From assembly GCA_024516035.1 (NCBI GenBank), contig CM044967.1, positions 9,551,413-9,615,412 of the forward strand: a stretch of DNA of 64,000 bases. Direction: 5' to 3'. The notes under the pieces were generated by a model. The model searched no databases. It saw only the letters and a program-made list of their open reading frames with translations, and was not told where the DNA came from. Every line of letters starts with the position of its first letter. The first letter of the stretch is position 1. This stretch comes from Bactericera cockerelli. Lineage: Eukaryota > Arthropoda > Insecta > Hemiptera > Triozidae. The translations under genes and the position numbers were made by a program. Positions 39,701 to 51,469 of the stretch are shown in pieces.

Positions 39701-42700
39701 TTTTACCAAGGTTATATTATTAAGCTTAGTAAAAAGGGAATGAAGAAGAGAGAAAAAAACCAGTGAGAAAAGACACAAATACAAATAGACTCAGATTTGT
39801 TTTCATACCTTAAAAAGTGAATAAATATTCGTCTTGTAAAGATCCACAATCACTACCTTTCATCAAACTTTATTATTAATGTTGTTTAAAATACTTCTAT
39901 TGTTACTATTATAAACTAAAGTTTAATTAAAATTGTTTATTGAGAAACCAATAATTTTTCCTTGGACACTTCACGTGTGAACCTTGGAAAAATTAAGTTT
40001 GATCAATAACAACGTAATACCTGTATGTGAAACGCTTTTCTTTCTTCAGGTGTGCAAGGCCGAATAGTCCAATTGGTAGGGCACCGGGGAGGTGGCGTTT
40101 GTTGTTCAACGTCTAAACCTTTAGGGACATCACCTTGGGGTGGGGTATTAATTACACTAAGACGGCTCTCATTTTTGCATTGCTTCCAGATGTTAGCCAA
40201 CTGGTTGAGGTTATTGTCCGTATCACGACCGGCTCCTATCCACTGGTAAGTATCAATGTTGCTTTTATACTCGATAAATGGTACAAAATCATCAGGTTGA
40301 TTATCTGAAATTTTTAGAAAAGCACTTAGTTAACATAAATGTTATAACTTTATTTTCAACATTGGGTAGCAGCCATTTTATTCTTATTTATTTACACTTT
40401 ATTTATTTTTACAAAACAATCATCAACAAAGAATTAATAACAATAATTTTAAAAAAACTTAGAAGTATGTACAAAGAAAAAAATAATAATAAAGATCAAT
40501 ATTTAATTTAATTACAATTGTTTTGTAATCCGGGGCGAAGTTAATGCCGTAGGCATTCTCTGCAACTTAACCCCGAACTTAACTTCAATATTTAATTTAA
40601 TTACAATTGTTTTGTAATCCGGGCGAAGTTAATGCCTTAGGCATTCTCTGCCACTTAACCCCGAACTTAACTTAGCCATTTGTTTTGGTAAACGATTAAT
40701 AATACATTCAAAAGAAGGTCGTTCTATTTAAGATTTGTCTGACTAGATATCATCATCCTTAATCAAAAGGTATGCTTCAAAACATTAAAATTGAAATTTA
40801 TGACACACAATGCAAACATAGTTTTGAAAAAAAGTTATCACATTTGTGTTAATCACATGTCATAATTACTCAACCTCGCCTTATTTTTTTCCGTACTTGA
40901 GGCTCAAACGTCCGACGTCCTCGTTAAGAGTACGCTGCCTTATCGATCGAGCTACTGAGGTCTGTCAAACAGTTTCAACTTACCGGGATATTCACCCGCT
41001 AAGAAAGCTACTGCTGGTTGTAGCAAGCTTTCCCAAGTGTTGTACGGTCCTTGTTGGTTTACATATTTTTGAGCCCACTGATGGAGGTGGGTTTTGATTT
41101 CATTCATTGTCATGCGGTGATACGAACTCGAACATATTATATCTCGAATAAGAATAAAGAGACAGTGATTTTCCAGAGGAGGGCAAGGACTGGAAAGAGA
41201 AGATATAAGTAGATTAGTGTTCTACCATTAATTTAACAACGTAATTAAAGAAAGAAATTCGATAAAAATTGTTTGAAGAGTATTTTGTCTACAAAAACAC
41301 TCTTTTGACAGAAGTATTATTGCTCTTTAAAAAGACTGCTGAACATGCTTTTTTTTTACAAACCATAGCATGAAAATTTGATCGTGTAATACTAGGAAAT
41401 GCTTTGACCATTAACTCGGTTGATGGGGACTAAGGGCAACTTCATGAAACAGGATTAAAATTAAGCTAAGCAATTTTACGTTTACACATGGAAATAAATT
41501 GGAACTTACTCATTATCAGATACTAGGTCATTATTTTCATCAAACTGAATGGGTAAGTCCATCATATTAAGTCCATCTAAATCAGACAAAGTAGCTGGCG
41601 GAAATGGCTGAAAGCCGATACACCTCTTTTTCTTAGGGTTTGGAAGAGTGACATTAGAATCATCAGAGGAAGGCCGTTTCAAATTTACTTCTAAATTTGT
41701 TAGTTTTTCTCTGCACCCTTGTTCTTCTATCAATATAGATTCTAATACTGTTGAAGTTTTTGCTTCTTCTTTGCTTTCCTTTATTTCTCCCATATTTTCT
41801 TCGAATCTGAGGTGAGGTGTCTGGGTTTCTTGACTTTGATTTATTATGACATGATCTTTTTGGGAATTCAATTTCTCCGACTTAGAAGATTCTACCAAAG
41901 AAGTAGATTCAGCATTATTTGTACTTGGTGTCTCATCACAAAATTTATTTAAGGGATAAGATTGCCAAGGATTTAAAATATTTCCTGATAACTCTAAATC
42001 TGGTAAATGAATCAACTCATTGACACTGTCGTTCAGCAGTAGATTAGTAGACCTCTGTAAAGGGCGATCTTTCTTTGAGGAATGAGTTTCAGAGTGGGAA
42101 TTTAAGTGATGTGACTCATTAGAGTCAAAGAACGGATTACTTTCTTGTAGGGAATTTGTATTACATTGAGAATCACTATTGAGTAATGGAATTGAAGGAC
42201 AAAAAGTATCATTTTTTTGTGAGATACTCTTATTATTATATGAATAGCCATTTTGTACACAGTTTGTAGCAGATAAAGTATTTGTACTAAGAGATGTTCC
42301 ATGAAGGGAATTAGAAGCAAACAGGCCATGAACTGTGGTAGGGTTAGGTACAGAAGCATTGTAAGAAGAAGTTGTTGGTAATTTCAAAGTATTCGGAAAG
42401 TGAGGAACCCCAGGTGAGTTAACAAGAAGTGGATCAAGGTCATTTAAAGGTGGTGTTGATGGAGTTTTGCTGAAACAAAAATAAAAGAGACCTTTTCAGA
42501 AACGAAACATTCTTAAGAGATATTTTTTTTGTATATACAAGATAGGTTAGTGCCCAACAGGTCTGCTTTCGTGAAACTATGACAGTGAGGAGTGCTTTTT
42601 GTCAGTTGATAACGATCAACTAGGTATGTTCGTTGATCCCCCTCCATTAAGTCTCTTTTCATTAGACAGGGAGAGAATAAGGGGAACTCATGATAGTCCT

Positions 42701-45700
42701 AGGCTGATTACGGGTAAAAATAAAAATGCAGGGAGCAATGCAAGAAACTTTTCAATTAAGCTTATGGGACCCTATTTTGACACTGAAAACGGGACATGGG
42801 AAATTTCAGCCCATTAAATTGATTTTTTTGCAATGGACAAGGAAAATAAAAATAAAAATCAGTACAACTTCAAATTGGATCACCATTTTTTCAACATTAT
42901 GAGAAGCTGTTCATAGAACTTATACATATACTATGAACTCACACATAGTACTTAGGGGTAGGGTTTCTCAGAGATTCCTGTCAACCCAATAGGAAAAATA
43001 TCAAGTCTGGAAATTTCACTCTAGCTATGGTCTAACATGTAAACTTTGAATCAAGACGCAGAAGTATTTACCTCTTCCACCACAGAGGTTGGCAATTTAC
43101 CTCATATTAAATTTCGGAAACTCAAATTTTAGTTTACAACTTACATGGTTGTTGAATTTTTACAAAAATGATTTGTAATGTCCGTGTCTTCTTGCTGTTT
43201 TGAGACTAGCATTTCATCACCAAACTCCTAAAATAAGAGATACAAAGATTTAGAACAGAAAATCTTGGAAAAGATAATATAATTAAATAATTTTATACCA
43301 ATTTTTCTTTTGGTAAGAATGTAACATGAAGAGATGAATAAAACATGGGTTTCTCATTTTATTTTTGTCTTTTTATTTATCTTACTTCATTAATTTTTAT
43401 AATGGTGCATGTCAATTTCTATACATGTAATAAAATTTAAAACTCTATTATACAAAATTCGTTAAAGGATTTTTTGTAAAACAATTCTTACAGTTTTAAA
43501 TGATTGTATGTTGGTTTCAATTTTAACTTCAGGTTCTTGAGCTGAGAGAAGGTGACCTCCACTTAACAGTTGTTGGTGTCGATGAGGTGCTTGTGTAAGA
43601 ATAGGGGATGATGATCTACTCCTAGTTCTAGGTACTAGAATCTCAGATAATTTAGTTTTGCTCGATTCCACATTAGCCTGCAACATAGTAAAAGTTATCT
43701 TCTGTCAGTTTGGGGGAAAAAAAAAACATTGAGAGAGGTGAGGGCACTCTGGCAATCTAGAAACACATTTCAATTTCAATTCTTCAAAAAAATCTTTTCT
43801 GGACGAAAAAGGATCACGTGCTCTTCTTGTCCTACCATTTTCAATTTTTAAAGCAAAATAAAGCAAAAATAATGGAATTGATTTTTACCTCAACATCAAT
43901 CATTGATTACATTAATTAATAATAGCAATGAAAATATTTTCCTCACGCACATACCTTCTTCTTTCTTGTCTGTTTCACATAGCTATACATAAGTTTGTGA
44001 AACACTTTTTCGGGGTCTTGAATTTGACAGTTGGTTAATATTGACGTTTCATTTGGAGATGTTTGAGAAGGCATTAGTGTTGGGTTCACAAAATCTAGGT
44101 CCACTTCTGACAAATCAGGAATTTTAAATAGTTCTTGATAGTTTGATGGACATTCATCTGAAATTTTTAAAAATAAAACATTAATAAAAGAAGCATAGCA
44201 AATACAATCCTGTTAACAGAAATGTGTCTTAAAATTAATCACTTTCACATCAATCAAAAGTTCCTTGTCAGGTCACTCATCTAAAGATACATTATAAAAA
44301 AATATGTCTTTTTGATGCATTTTTCTATATTCATACAAGTTTGCTGTTCGAAATGTATGCACTAACCACTTCGGAGGGAACAGAATTTTTTGTTCAATAA
44401 GGTTTATTATTATTATTTCACGGTAAATAAATAAAATTTGTTGGTCAAGGCACTAGATTTGTAAACAAGGGAATCTGTGGAGATATTACACCAAATAGAT
44501 TTTTTTATAAGACCACCTAATTATAGGCTTCTGGTATTAGAAAATTCAGACTTTGGTCTAGTGGTCAATTATGTTTACTGTCCACTAAAAGGTCAATTAT
44601 AATTTTCTCTAATTTAGAAGGAAACTATGTAACATACCTTCACTGCTGTCATCATCAGATGATGAACTAGCTCCAACATCTTCATTCACATTACGCAGTA
44701 TATCACCAAATCTGCTTTGGATTCTATTAATAGGAGGAATTAGGTCTGATTTGAAACCTGACATGTTTTTTAGTACATCAAACTTCTGTTTCCGTTGTAT
44801 CATTTTCTTCTCGTTAGTACCAGAAAGGTATGTCTGTAACATTCGATTTCTGTTTGCTATCCCTTCGACGAGGAGATTTATTTTATACTTTTTGTGGTGC
44901 ATCCTTGAAAAAAGAAATAAAATGTTACCTTCCATCTCAATACAGAGAAAAAACAAGAATGAACGTATGTGGGTGCTTGATTTGTTTAGTTGAAATGACA
45001 AGAGATAGCCAAAAAATGATGAGAGAGGTAAATTGGCAGTGTGAAAATCTTAATAATTCGATTTTCTCCTAGTTTTTTTTGGGGAAATTGTGGTAGGCAG
45101 TAGAAAGTGAAGAAATTGAAGTTTAAAATATAGTTCGTTGTAAAATGCAAAAGTGACAAACACGAGAAAAAGTTTCTTGGCCTTTATCTTTAAAAATTTA
45201 GACCAATATAAACTATTTATACACACTTACTTTTGAAGATAACTCAATGATCCTTTCAATTCTTTGGCTGTTTCTACTACATCATAATGATAGTGTCCAT
45301 CCTTCAAATTTTCAGAGAAAGCTGTTATAGGATTGGTGTCAAATGCAAAACTTTCACCTGCCAGTAGTTTTTGGAGGGTTTTCTTTTTTTCCTCAGCATT
45401 ACGCTTTGGAAACTCAGGAAGATCATTCTGTAACATTAGAATAAATAAAAATAGTGCCCTTTAATTTTATTTATTTCAGGTACAAATTCAGAGGATTTCT
45501 ATTACACTTATAAATTACTTTCTTACACTTGGTACATACAAAGATAACTCACTGTACAGTTTTTTCAACACATTGGAAGTGCTGTCTTTAGAACATAAGT
45601 ATAGCACGCTAATTTTGTTTTTCTTGATGTTGCAAAACGAGCATTTTTCTTGATAAAAAATCTCAATTGAACATTATATTAGCACTCAAAAATGTCCATT

Positions 45701-47705
45701 GTAATAATTAACAGAAGAAAAAAATCACAAACCAGGATAAGCTATTATATTCTATATCACCAGCAAACTAGCTAGTTCCCCAAAATTTAAACTCTACTCT
45801 TACAACAACATTTAATACTTATGTGGCTGTAAAATATGGTGAAAACACAGTGAATTCAGGAAAATATATACAGGGTGTCTATAAAGTCCCACCCCACCCC
45901 CCGTACCTCAATAACAGCTGAAAATATAGAAAAACGCAAAAATCCATATGCCTTAACTTTTGGAGGAATAAGTTTTAGAAGAAAAAAAAATTGGCTACAC
46001 TGCCCCAGTCAGACTGGGTATGGACCAACTCTAAAATCTTAAATGTCTTGTGGTATATTGTTTTAAAAGCCTCATTAAGAGAAGTTCATTGCATCAAATT
46101 TCAGTGAGCTACGACTTACCGTTCTCGAGATATAGGGTTGGCCGTCCTATAACTCATTTACCGTAAGTTTAAGAAAGATAAATTTTGTTGATATTAACTC
46201 CTTTTATCGAGAACTTTCGAAGAAGGTAGAACTTGATATGTTTTTCATTTTAAACTTTTTCCGGCTGACATTTGGCTGGCTGACAAAACCAACCAGAAAC
46301 GAACATCAACAGAATAGGTCAAGTTATACCTTGTTCGAAAAGTTTCAATAAATGGAGTAAATTTATCCTTCTGAAATTTACGGGTAATGACTTATAGGTC
46401 AGAACATAGGAATATTAGCCAGGACGGTCGACCTTGTATCTCCAGAACGGTTTGTCATAGCTCACTGCAATTTGTAGCAATGAACTTCTCTTATTGATTC
46501 CTCTAAACAATATGCCACAAGACTTTATGGACACCCTGATTATTTACCTAGTCTCTGACTTAAATCAGTAAAATTAATTTAAAAATAACTAAACTTACAA
46601 AAAGTTTTTCTAAATCATCTGCTGGTATGTGGTTTGTTATGTTTTCCATTGTCAATATGCTTTTAAGTAAGTGCGAATTTGTGCACAAATCAGAGGGTAA
46701 CATTAAAGTTTCGTCATTAACATGAATTGGCTCATGCAGAAGTTCTTGATTATCTGAACATTCAGAAAATGTTTCTGCTGCAGTTCGTAGTATTGGTGAG
46801 GATGATGCTTCAACAATTGATCCAGTGAGTGATGATGCAGAAACAGAACATGCAATTGGTGAGGAATCACTAGGACTCCAGCTTTCACTCTCTCCCATCA
46901 CCATACCTTGTAGGAAATCTAAGTAAAAATATAATAAATTAGTAGTACTTTTTAAATAAATTTGACAATCATAACAGTAGTAGTTGAGTAAGATTTTTTG
47001 TTATTGTTGGAAACTAAGAAATAAATTTATCAGAAAATTTCAATCATAAATAATTTACATCAATACCTAATTATAATAACATAAAAGACAAATATTAAGA
47101 AACAGAATATTTTAACAGAGTATTAAAAATGATTACAAATGCACAATTTCAAACACTAATACATATACATACAAAATTTCATCAAAATTGGGTGTACTGT
47201 TCACGAGGTATAAGCATATACGTAAGTAAAAAGTTAGTGGTCAGACACATGGTTTCTATAACCAAGAACCACTATTGCAAAGTTGACGAATTTAAAATGG
47301 TACCATCGACAATACGTCACCAATATGTGTACAAAATTTCATCAAAATCTGTTCAATGTTACAGCGTGTTTGTTAGTTCAGTCGAGTCCTGTTTCAGAGT
47401 ATGGGGGCAAACTGCTAGTACAGTCAAATCTGGATATAATAATAATTACAGTTAAAACTGGATATAATAATAATAAATACCTCCCGAATAGGTGTACAAT
47501 TACAAACTCAAGGGATCAGATATCTCTAGTATCCAGGTTTCACTTATAAAGATGTTATTTGAAGGAACTTGCACCAGGCAAATCTTCTCTAACATTGGGG
47601 TTTTGATTCCAGGTTTGATTGTACATATTACATAAAAACCTACCAATATCTCTATTTATAAAACTCACTTCAGTTCATTTCTGTTACCAACTCTTCACTT
47701 CAGTA

Positions 47706-47741
<36 letters not shown>

Positions 47742-49283
47742 GGGAGATAGGGGAAAAATCTTTTAAAGACACCCGGTTAACATGGGGAGTAGGATTTCCA
47801 CCCACTAAAAAACCTATCTCTCTCATTTATAGACAGTGTATCCGGAACCGTTACTTGAACATTACTTCAGATACACTGCCTCTTGGGCTCACCTTGGGAT
47901 AACGTCAAGGGCCCGACTGCTCTGATTTCTCATTCTCTCATCTCTTGCTTTCCCTCTCATAATCTCTCTAATTAAGCTCTCTATTCTCAGCCACTTACTC
48001 TCACTTTCTAACATTTTATCTATTATATTCTCCACACATAGTTCTTCCCCCCCATCCTCTCTGTATTTTCTTCTCTCTTCCTCGAATCTTGGGCATTGAA
48101 ATAATGTATGTTCGGGACTATCCTTTTCACTACAGTATCTACATTCTTCTGACCGTACTATTTTCATTCTAAACAAATAATTATTAAAATTTCCGTGTCC
48201 TATTATGAACTGACTTAGTTCATAAGTGAGTGACCCGTGCTGTCTAGTCCTCCACTTTTCTATATCTTTAATCAATCTTTTTGTCCATTGTCCTCTTTTT
48301 TCTTCCATTCTCCATTTCTCTTTCCATTTTTCTACTAAATTACTCTCTATTTTACGTTCTCTTTCCTTTCTCTCTTCCTCGTTATAATTCTCGTATTGAT
48401 TTAATTCATACAATTTAACTCTTTCTTCTACCATCATCTCTACAGGTAGCGATCCTGTAAGGACTTGTAAGGCTGGTGTAGATGAAGTCCTATATGCTCT
48501 CGCCATTCTCAACATAACTTTCCTCTGTACTCTTTCTACTAAATTTACATACTTATTCCACTTTATTACACTCCCCCATACAGGCACTCCATACAGTAAA
48601 CTTGAATAAACTACACTCGCTAAAATTTTCCTTTTCTCATTATCTGGACCACTTATGTTTGGCATAAGTCGGCCCAGATTTGCCGCTATTCGCTCAGACT
48701 TTTCTACTGCACTCTTTACATGAACTGCTAGCTTCAATCCTTGCTCAAAATGGACTCCCAGGTATTTCGCTGATTTCTTAGATTTTACTCTCAGATCTTC
48801 TACTTGAACCTCTATCTCTCTGCACACTCTTTTACACACTAATAACACTACCTCAGTTTTGTGTGGGGCTACTTGTAACTTGTGACATTTTAACCAACAT
48901 ATAATCTCACTCACTGCCTTATTAATATTTCTCTCTATAACTTCTTTACTCTCTCCTGTGGTCACAACTGCAACGTCATCTGCATATGCTATTATTTTTT
49001 TTAGTATACTTCAGTATACTATAACTATAATAGTGTGAAATAATTCAGTTGAGTACTTTTACAAAATATGGGCTAGTCAATTTATAGAGTGAAATGAAGG
49101 AGCCAACCAACTTCATGACCAAATATTCAGAATTTAATTATCAAGTTTAGTTGATGCTGCAAAACTGTCTACTAAATAAAACTTTCCCCAATTTTCTAAA
49201 CCAGTTTAGTTTTTTCAATAAATTTAATTTAATCATTGACACTTACCTGTTTCACAATTAATGGAGTTGGAAGCTGATGCCAT
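27304..49283 (-). CDS. NFRKB: NFRKB orthologue, INO80 chromatin-remodelling subunit (23 exons)
   Basis: NFRKB (INO80G) is a metazoan INO80 subunit that contacts and restrains the deubiquitinase UCH37 in the nucleus. Minus-strand exons: 49247-49283 (ATG), 46599-46918, 45231-45427, 44638-44903, 43955-44157, 43492-43677, 43145-43227, 41510-42469, 40984-41189, 40021-40304, 39442-39625, 38279-38509, 37476-37600, 36309-36814, 34523-35352, 33528-33600, 32406-32666, 31723-31947, 30526-30926, 29266-29550, 28907-29032, 28020-28209 and 27304-27410 (TAG). All have GT-AG borders. All junctions are phase-consistent except exon 14 to exon 15, which is one base out and may hide a small exon or another donor. 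The total is about 2,090 codons, longer than human (about 1,300). The extra length lies mainly in the Ser/Asn-rich exon 8 and the Gln/Thr/Ser-rich C-terminal third. The strongest match is exons 11-12 (PYVYRMHGYESVVGP, ARLPNGQGTR, VSGALDRLH, DPCVRYD, IWLYLHRNR). Confidence 0.93.
31338..31534 (-). repeat. tRNA-headed SINE (family A) in NFRKB intron
   Basis: On the minus strand: CTGTCCCGGTAGCTCATTGG, GGGTTCGATACCCAGTCGGG, GACATGACAAGTTATCCTC and TACTGCTGAAATAATAGGAC, ending in ATT repeats. It is near full length compared with 62091-62313. Confidence 0.75.
32930..33330. repeat. Dispersed repeat, inverted relative to 6.4-7.1 kb
   Basis: GGCTTGTTAGGGTGGGCTA, CTAGCGAGACACTGGTC and GATGGTCTCCAGCCAACTT have diverged reverse-strand counterparts at 6400-6530 and 6960-7075. 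A partial relative is at 54795-54890. The element type is not identified. Confidence 0.5.
33827..34398 (+). mobile_element. Internally deleted mariner-family element
   Basis: The TA target site (33825-33826 and 34399-34400) flanks inverted termini starting CAGGGTGCGGCGCGG that stay alike for over 30 bp. The 572-bp body keeps an open frame at 33961-34287. It joins the transposase N-terminal helix-turn-helix start (SKQQKAYCVESYFLKN) directly to the C-terminal block SPDLAPCDFFLWGYLKS. Most of the catalytic core is absent, so the product cannot be a working transposase. It lies in the NFRKB intron between exons 15 and 16. Confidence 0.88.
35930..36090 (+). repeat. Degenerate tRNA-like SINE in NFRKB intron
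   Basis: GTTCGATTCCCGGTAGCGCA (B-box-like) is followed by GGAATTTCTGCTGTGTACTT and GTGAGGAAAAATGAGTAG. This order resembles the family B tail at 50045-50228 in the reverse direction. It sits next to the unresolved exon 14 to exon 15 junction. Confidence 0.5.
37840..38050 (-). repeat. SINE copy sharing the 5S-SINE body
   Basis: On the minus strand it contains GGCTGGGTGAGGTTAATGTA, CCCAGCGAATGGAGGGTAAA and, upstream, AAAAATTCTGTTCCCTCC. The body equals that at 63013-63140. It lies in the NFRKB intron between exons 12 and 13. Confidence 0.6.
38121..38194. repeat. Tandem duplication, period 37 bp
   Basis: Two nearly identical units beginning AGTAAGATATTTCTTACCAG lie in an NFRKB intron. They differ at a few positions only. 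Confidence 0.75.
38279..41189 (-). other. NFRKB: NFRKB exons 9-12: winged-helix-like domain and conserved core
   Basis: Exon 9 encodes the helical segment ENHCLFILIRDIICSSS and the NTWESLLQPAVAFLAGEYPG block, which matches the human winged-helix-like domain (ELVLPALQYLAGE). Exon 10 supplies DDFVPFIEYK, QWIGAGRDTDNNLNQLANIW and CPTNWTIRPCTPEERKAFH. Exons 11 and 12 hold the most conserved part of the family, from the HGYESVVGP block to LYLHRNRTEQEF. Exons 9-12 are in phase without lesions. Confidence 0.88.
40497..40674. repeat. Tandem duplication, period about 89 bp
   Basis: Two copies of a unit begin CAATATTTAATTTAATTACA and contain GCGAAGTTAATGCC and CTTAACCCCGAACTTAACTT. They differ by about three substitutions and one G. 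They lie in the NFRKB intron between exons 9 and 10. Confidence 0.8.
44638..46918 (-). other. NFRKB: NFRKB exons 2-4: Ser-rich leader and DEUBAD-like domain
   Basis: Exon 2 gives a Ser-rich leader followed by SILTMENI and ADDLEKLF. Exon 3 continues with NDLPEFPKRNAEEKKKTLQ, LLAGESFAFDTNPITAFSE and LKDGHYHYDVV. Exon 4 gives KKYKINLLVEGIANRNRML, then an acidic SSSSDDDSSEG end. This aligns with the human segment LPQFPED, LFSGENFRFGNPL, LFRDGHFNPEVV and HRLLKQILASRSDLL, the DEUBAD domain that binds UCH37. Identification is by remembered family sequence; the intervening introns hold a fold-back element. Confidence 0.85.
45871..46538. mobile_element. Fold-back element with CAGGGTGTC termini
   Basis: The ends CAGGGTGTCTATAAAGTCC and GACTTTATGGACACCCTG are inverted. 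Long internal segments (46045-46260 against 46290-46520) are also reverse complements, including GAGAAGTTCATTGC and CAGTGAGCTACGAC. There is no transposase. The element lies in NFRKB intron 2. Confidence 0.75.
47710..49007 (-). mobile_element. 5'-truncated non-LTR retrotransposon (R1/Jockey-like RT fragment)
   Basis: Minus-strand translation starts at the reverse transcriptase active-site box IIAYADDVAVV near 48965-48997. It runs without a break to a stop at 47889-47891 and includes YLGVHF, VYSSLLYGVPVWG and a C-terminal Cys/His cluster (CRYCSEKDSPEHTLFQC). A short 3' UTR and a poly(A) tail, seen as the T run at 47710-47738, follow. A 13-bp direct repeat ACTTCAGTATACT flanks it (47697-47709 and 49008-49020). 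Intact frame and matching target duplication indicate a fairly young insertion into NFRKB intron 1. It lacks endonuclease and most of the RT, so it is not autonomous. Confidence 0.9.
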
Positions 49284-50044
49284 ACTAGTACCAATTCAGT
49301 AGGCAGATAAGAGCTCCCCATTTAAAAATCATGTCTGTGGTATAATCTTGATATGTCCCTATAAATTACAATTTCAGGACTTTTTTTTACAGGTAACCAT
49401 TTATATTGGTGGAGGTGAACTTTGTAATGTTGTCAGCAATTTTGGTGGTTTTATCACTTGATCCATCAATAATTTCAGTTACTATTTGTCACTACTGATA
49501 ATCTTCCTTCGGTTATTACAATGTTATCAGAAATAGGTACTTTACTTTGGTATCTTAAACTTGTTTTTTAGATATAATACCTAAATGAGATAAGAAAGTA
49601 TTTTTCTCATTCTCAAGGATTTATGGAGTACTATTTCATCTCCTACTTGATTAAATGATTAAAAGTCATTAAGATTTTAGGAATTAAATACCTAGGAATA
49701 TACTGTGAGGATACACAAATCCTGTAAAATTATTTAAAAATAAAGTGCACTGCAAAAGATGCAAAAAAATTTCAGTAGCAATCACATCACAGAGTGCACA
49801 GAGAAAAATAAAATATTTTTCTTGTTTACAAATATCATGGAGGTTGAAACAAAAGAGGGAATATTGTAACTTTAAAATGTGAGTGGTACACGACTTTCTA
49901 TTGCAACTTATTAAAATTATGTATGTATGTATGGTTTTATTTGTGGTGAAGCACAAGGCCTCTTCACATTTTTTTGTGGGTAGCGCAGCATTACTAAGAG
50001 CCTCCTGTACTTTTCGAATTATTCTATTACATTAATTTCTTTTT
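49284..50044. other. NFRKB 5' flank, no other gene seen
   Basis: Sequence upstream of the NFRKB start codon on the minus strand. I see no TATA motif that stands out and no further coding exon; the transcription start cannot be placed by eye. Confidence 0.45.
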
Positions 50045-50228
50045 ACTCTGGTAATGCCGCCACTGGTCATTACTCATACAAGTAACTACTCATTTTTCCT
50101 CACGAGGTTTGAGTGGACCCCGAACACCCAAGAACAGAGCAGAAAAAATCCTGCCCCGCTGGGGATCGAACCCAGGTCACCGTGTGTGCAATGCCTAGCG
50201 CGCTAACTCACTCTGCCACGGTGACTCC
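50045..50228 (-). repeat. tRNA-headed SINE (family B)
   Basis: On the minus strand: GTCACCGTGGCAGAGTGAGT, GCGCGCTAGGCATTGC, GGGTTCGATCCCCAGC, GGGGCAGGATTTTTTCTGC and CTCACGAGGAAAAATGAGTA. The A-box and B-box spacing is tRNA-like, but an unrelated body is attached. Confidence 0.75.
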
Positions 50229-50481
50229 TATATTAAAATTATCTTCTTTGATCTTTCATGCCTGTTGTATGGATTTTAAAAATTTCAAGAGAACATTAGA
50301 ATTTGTACTTTAGTGCGTTAATTTTATTACAATCAAATGAATCTTTTGTAACCCTAAGGAGTATGAGGCACTTTTATTTAACATTCTCTAAAGTAGGCAT
50401 AATACCGCCATAACTTTCAAAAGTATGCAATGTGCGTATTATTGGAAGCAAAATAAATATTTCCTTTTTAAAAAAGAAGCT

Positions 50482-51469
50482 TTAGGGCGGAATTAATAGA
50501 CGTTTTTATAATACCTCTGTGGCGCTAAGTCACGGATTGAATACTGTGTAAGATAGGGCAAACCGTCACTTACAAACGCCTTAAGTTATTGATGTTGTCT
50601 ATTAATTCCGACCGAAATGTTGTATCACAAACAAATTATAAGGGTTTTTCCAAGTTTTATTCATTTACTTGTTTATAACACACAACAAAGGCTTTCTAAT
50701 TTTCACTTCATCCTCTATTTATAGAGGTACACTACTTGACACCCATGGAGGTATAGGCACTGGAGGAGAAGGTCATGCCCTCATTCCAAAAACAACTCAT
50801 AATCCCCAAATCTCCCTTTCAACCATCATACAACGCACTCCGATTGTTATTTCGTTCAAATTAAGCAGAGTGCATTATGTGACAGTTGAAAATGAAAATT
50901 CGAATTCTAATTGGAATTCTATAATGGTTCGACCATCAATAACTAACTTATGTAGTAAAAGTACAGGTAATGTCTAATTAACAAATATGCATTGAAATTC
51001 CAAACTTGACGACAACATGGAACTTTAATAGCTAAGTCATTGAATATTTATAGATCACTAGCAAATGGTGACGTCATTTCATGACGTCAATTATTTCATT
51101 TAATCCCCAAACCTCCTTTTCAACTGCACTCTGATTGCGTTATTAGGGACAACACTTTTGATGGGTTATTTGAACGAAATTTGATAGTTGAAATGGAGAT
51201 TTAGGGATTTTGAGAGTGAGAGTGCTTTTTGAAATGAGGCCAGTGAGATCCCTGTGTAAGTGTACTCAATTTTCAACATGACCATCTTTTTTAACATGGC
51301 AGTCAACAGTCAAGTCAGTCGGTAAGTATAAGGTTTAGGGCGTAATTAATAGACAACATCAATAACTTAAGTCGTTGGTAAGTGTCGATTTTCCCTATCT
51401 TACACAGTACGCAATCCGTGACTTAGCACCACAGAGGTATTACAAAAACGTCTATTAATTCCACCCTTA
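50482..51469. mobile_element. About 1-kb element with ~130-bp terminal inverted repeats
   Basis: The left arm (GGCGGAATTAATAGACG, CTAAGTCACGGATTG, ACTGTGTAAGATAGGG, TAAGTTATTGATGTTGTCTA) reappears reverse-complemented at 51345-51465. Inside, a second pair of related inverted segments (CCCCAAATCTCC and its complement) is found near 50800 and 51200. The 50669-50977 open frame crosses these repeats and shows no transposase motif. Confidence 0.7.

Noticed and set aside
44751..45072. Plus-strand open frames opposite NFRKB exon 4
   Set aside because: They are antisense shadows of the conserved minus-strand exon.
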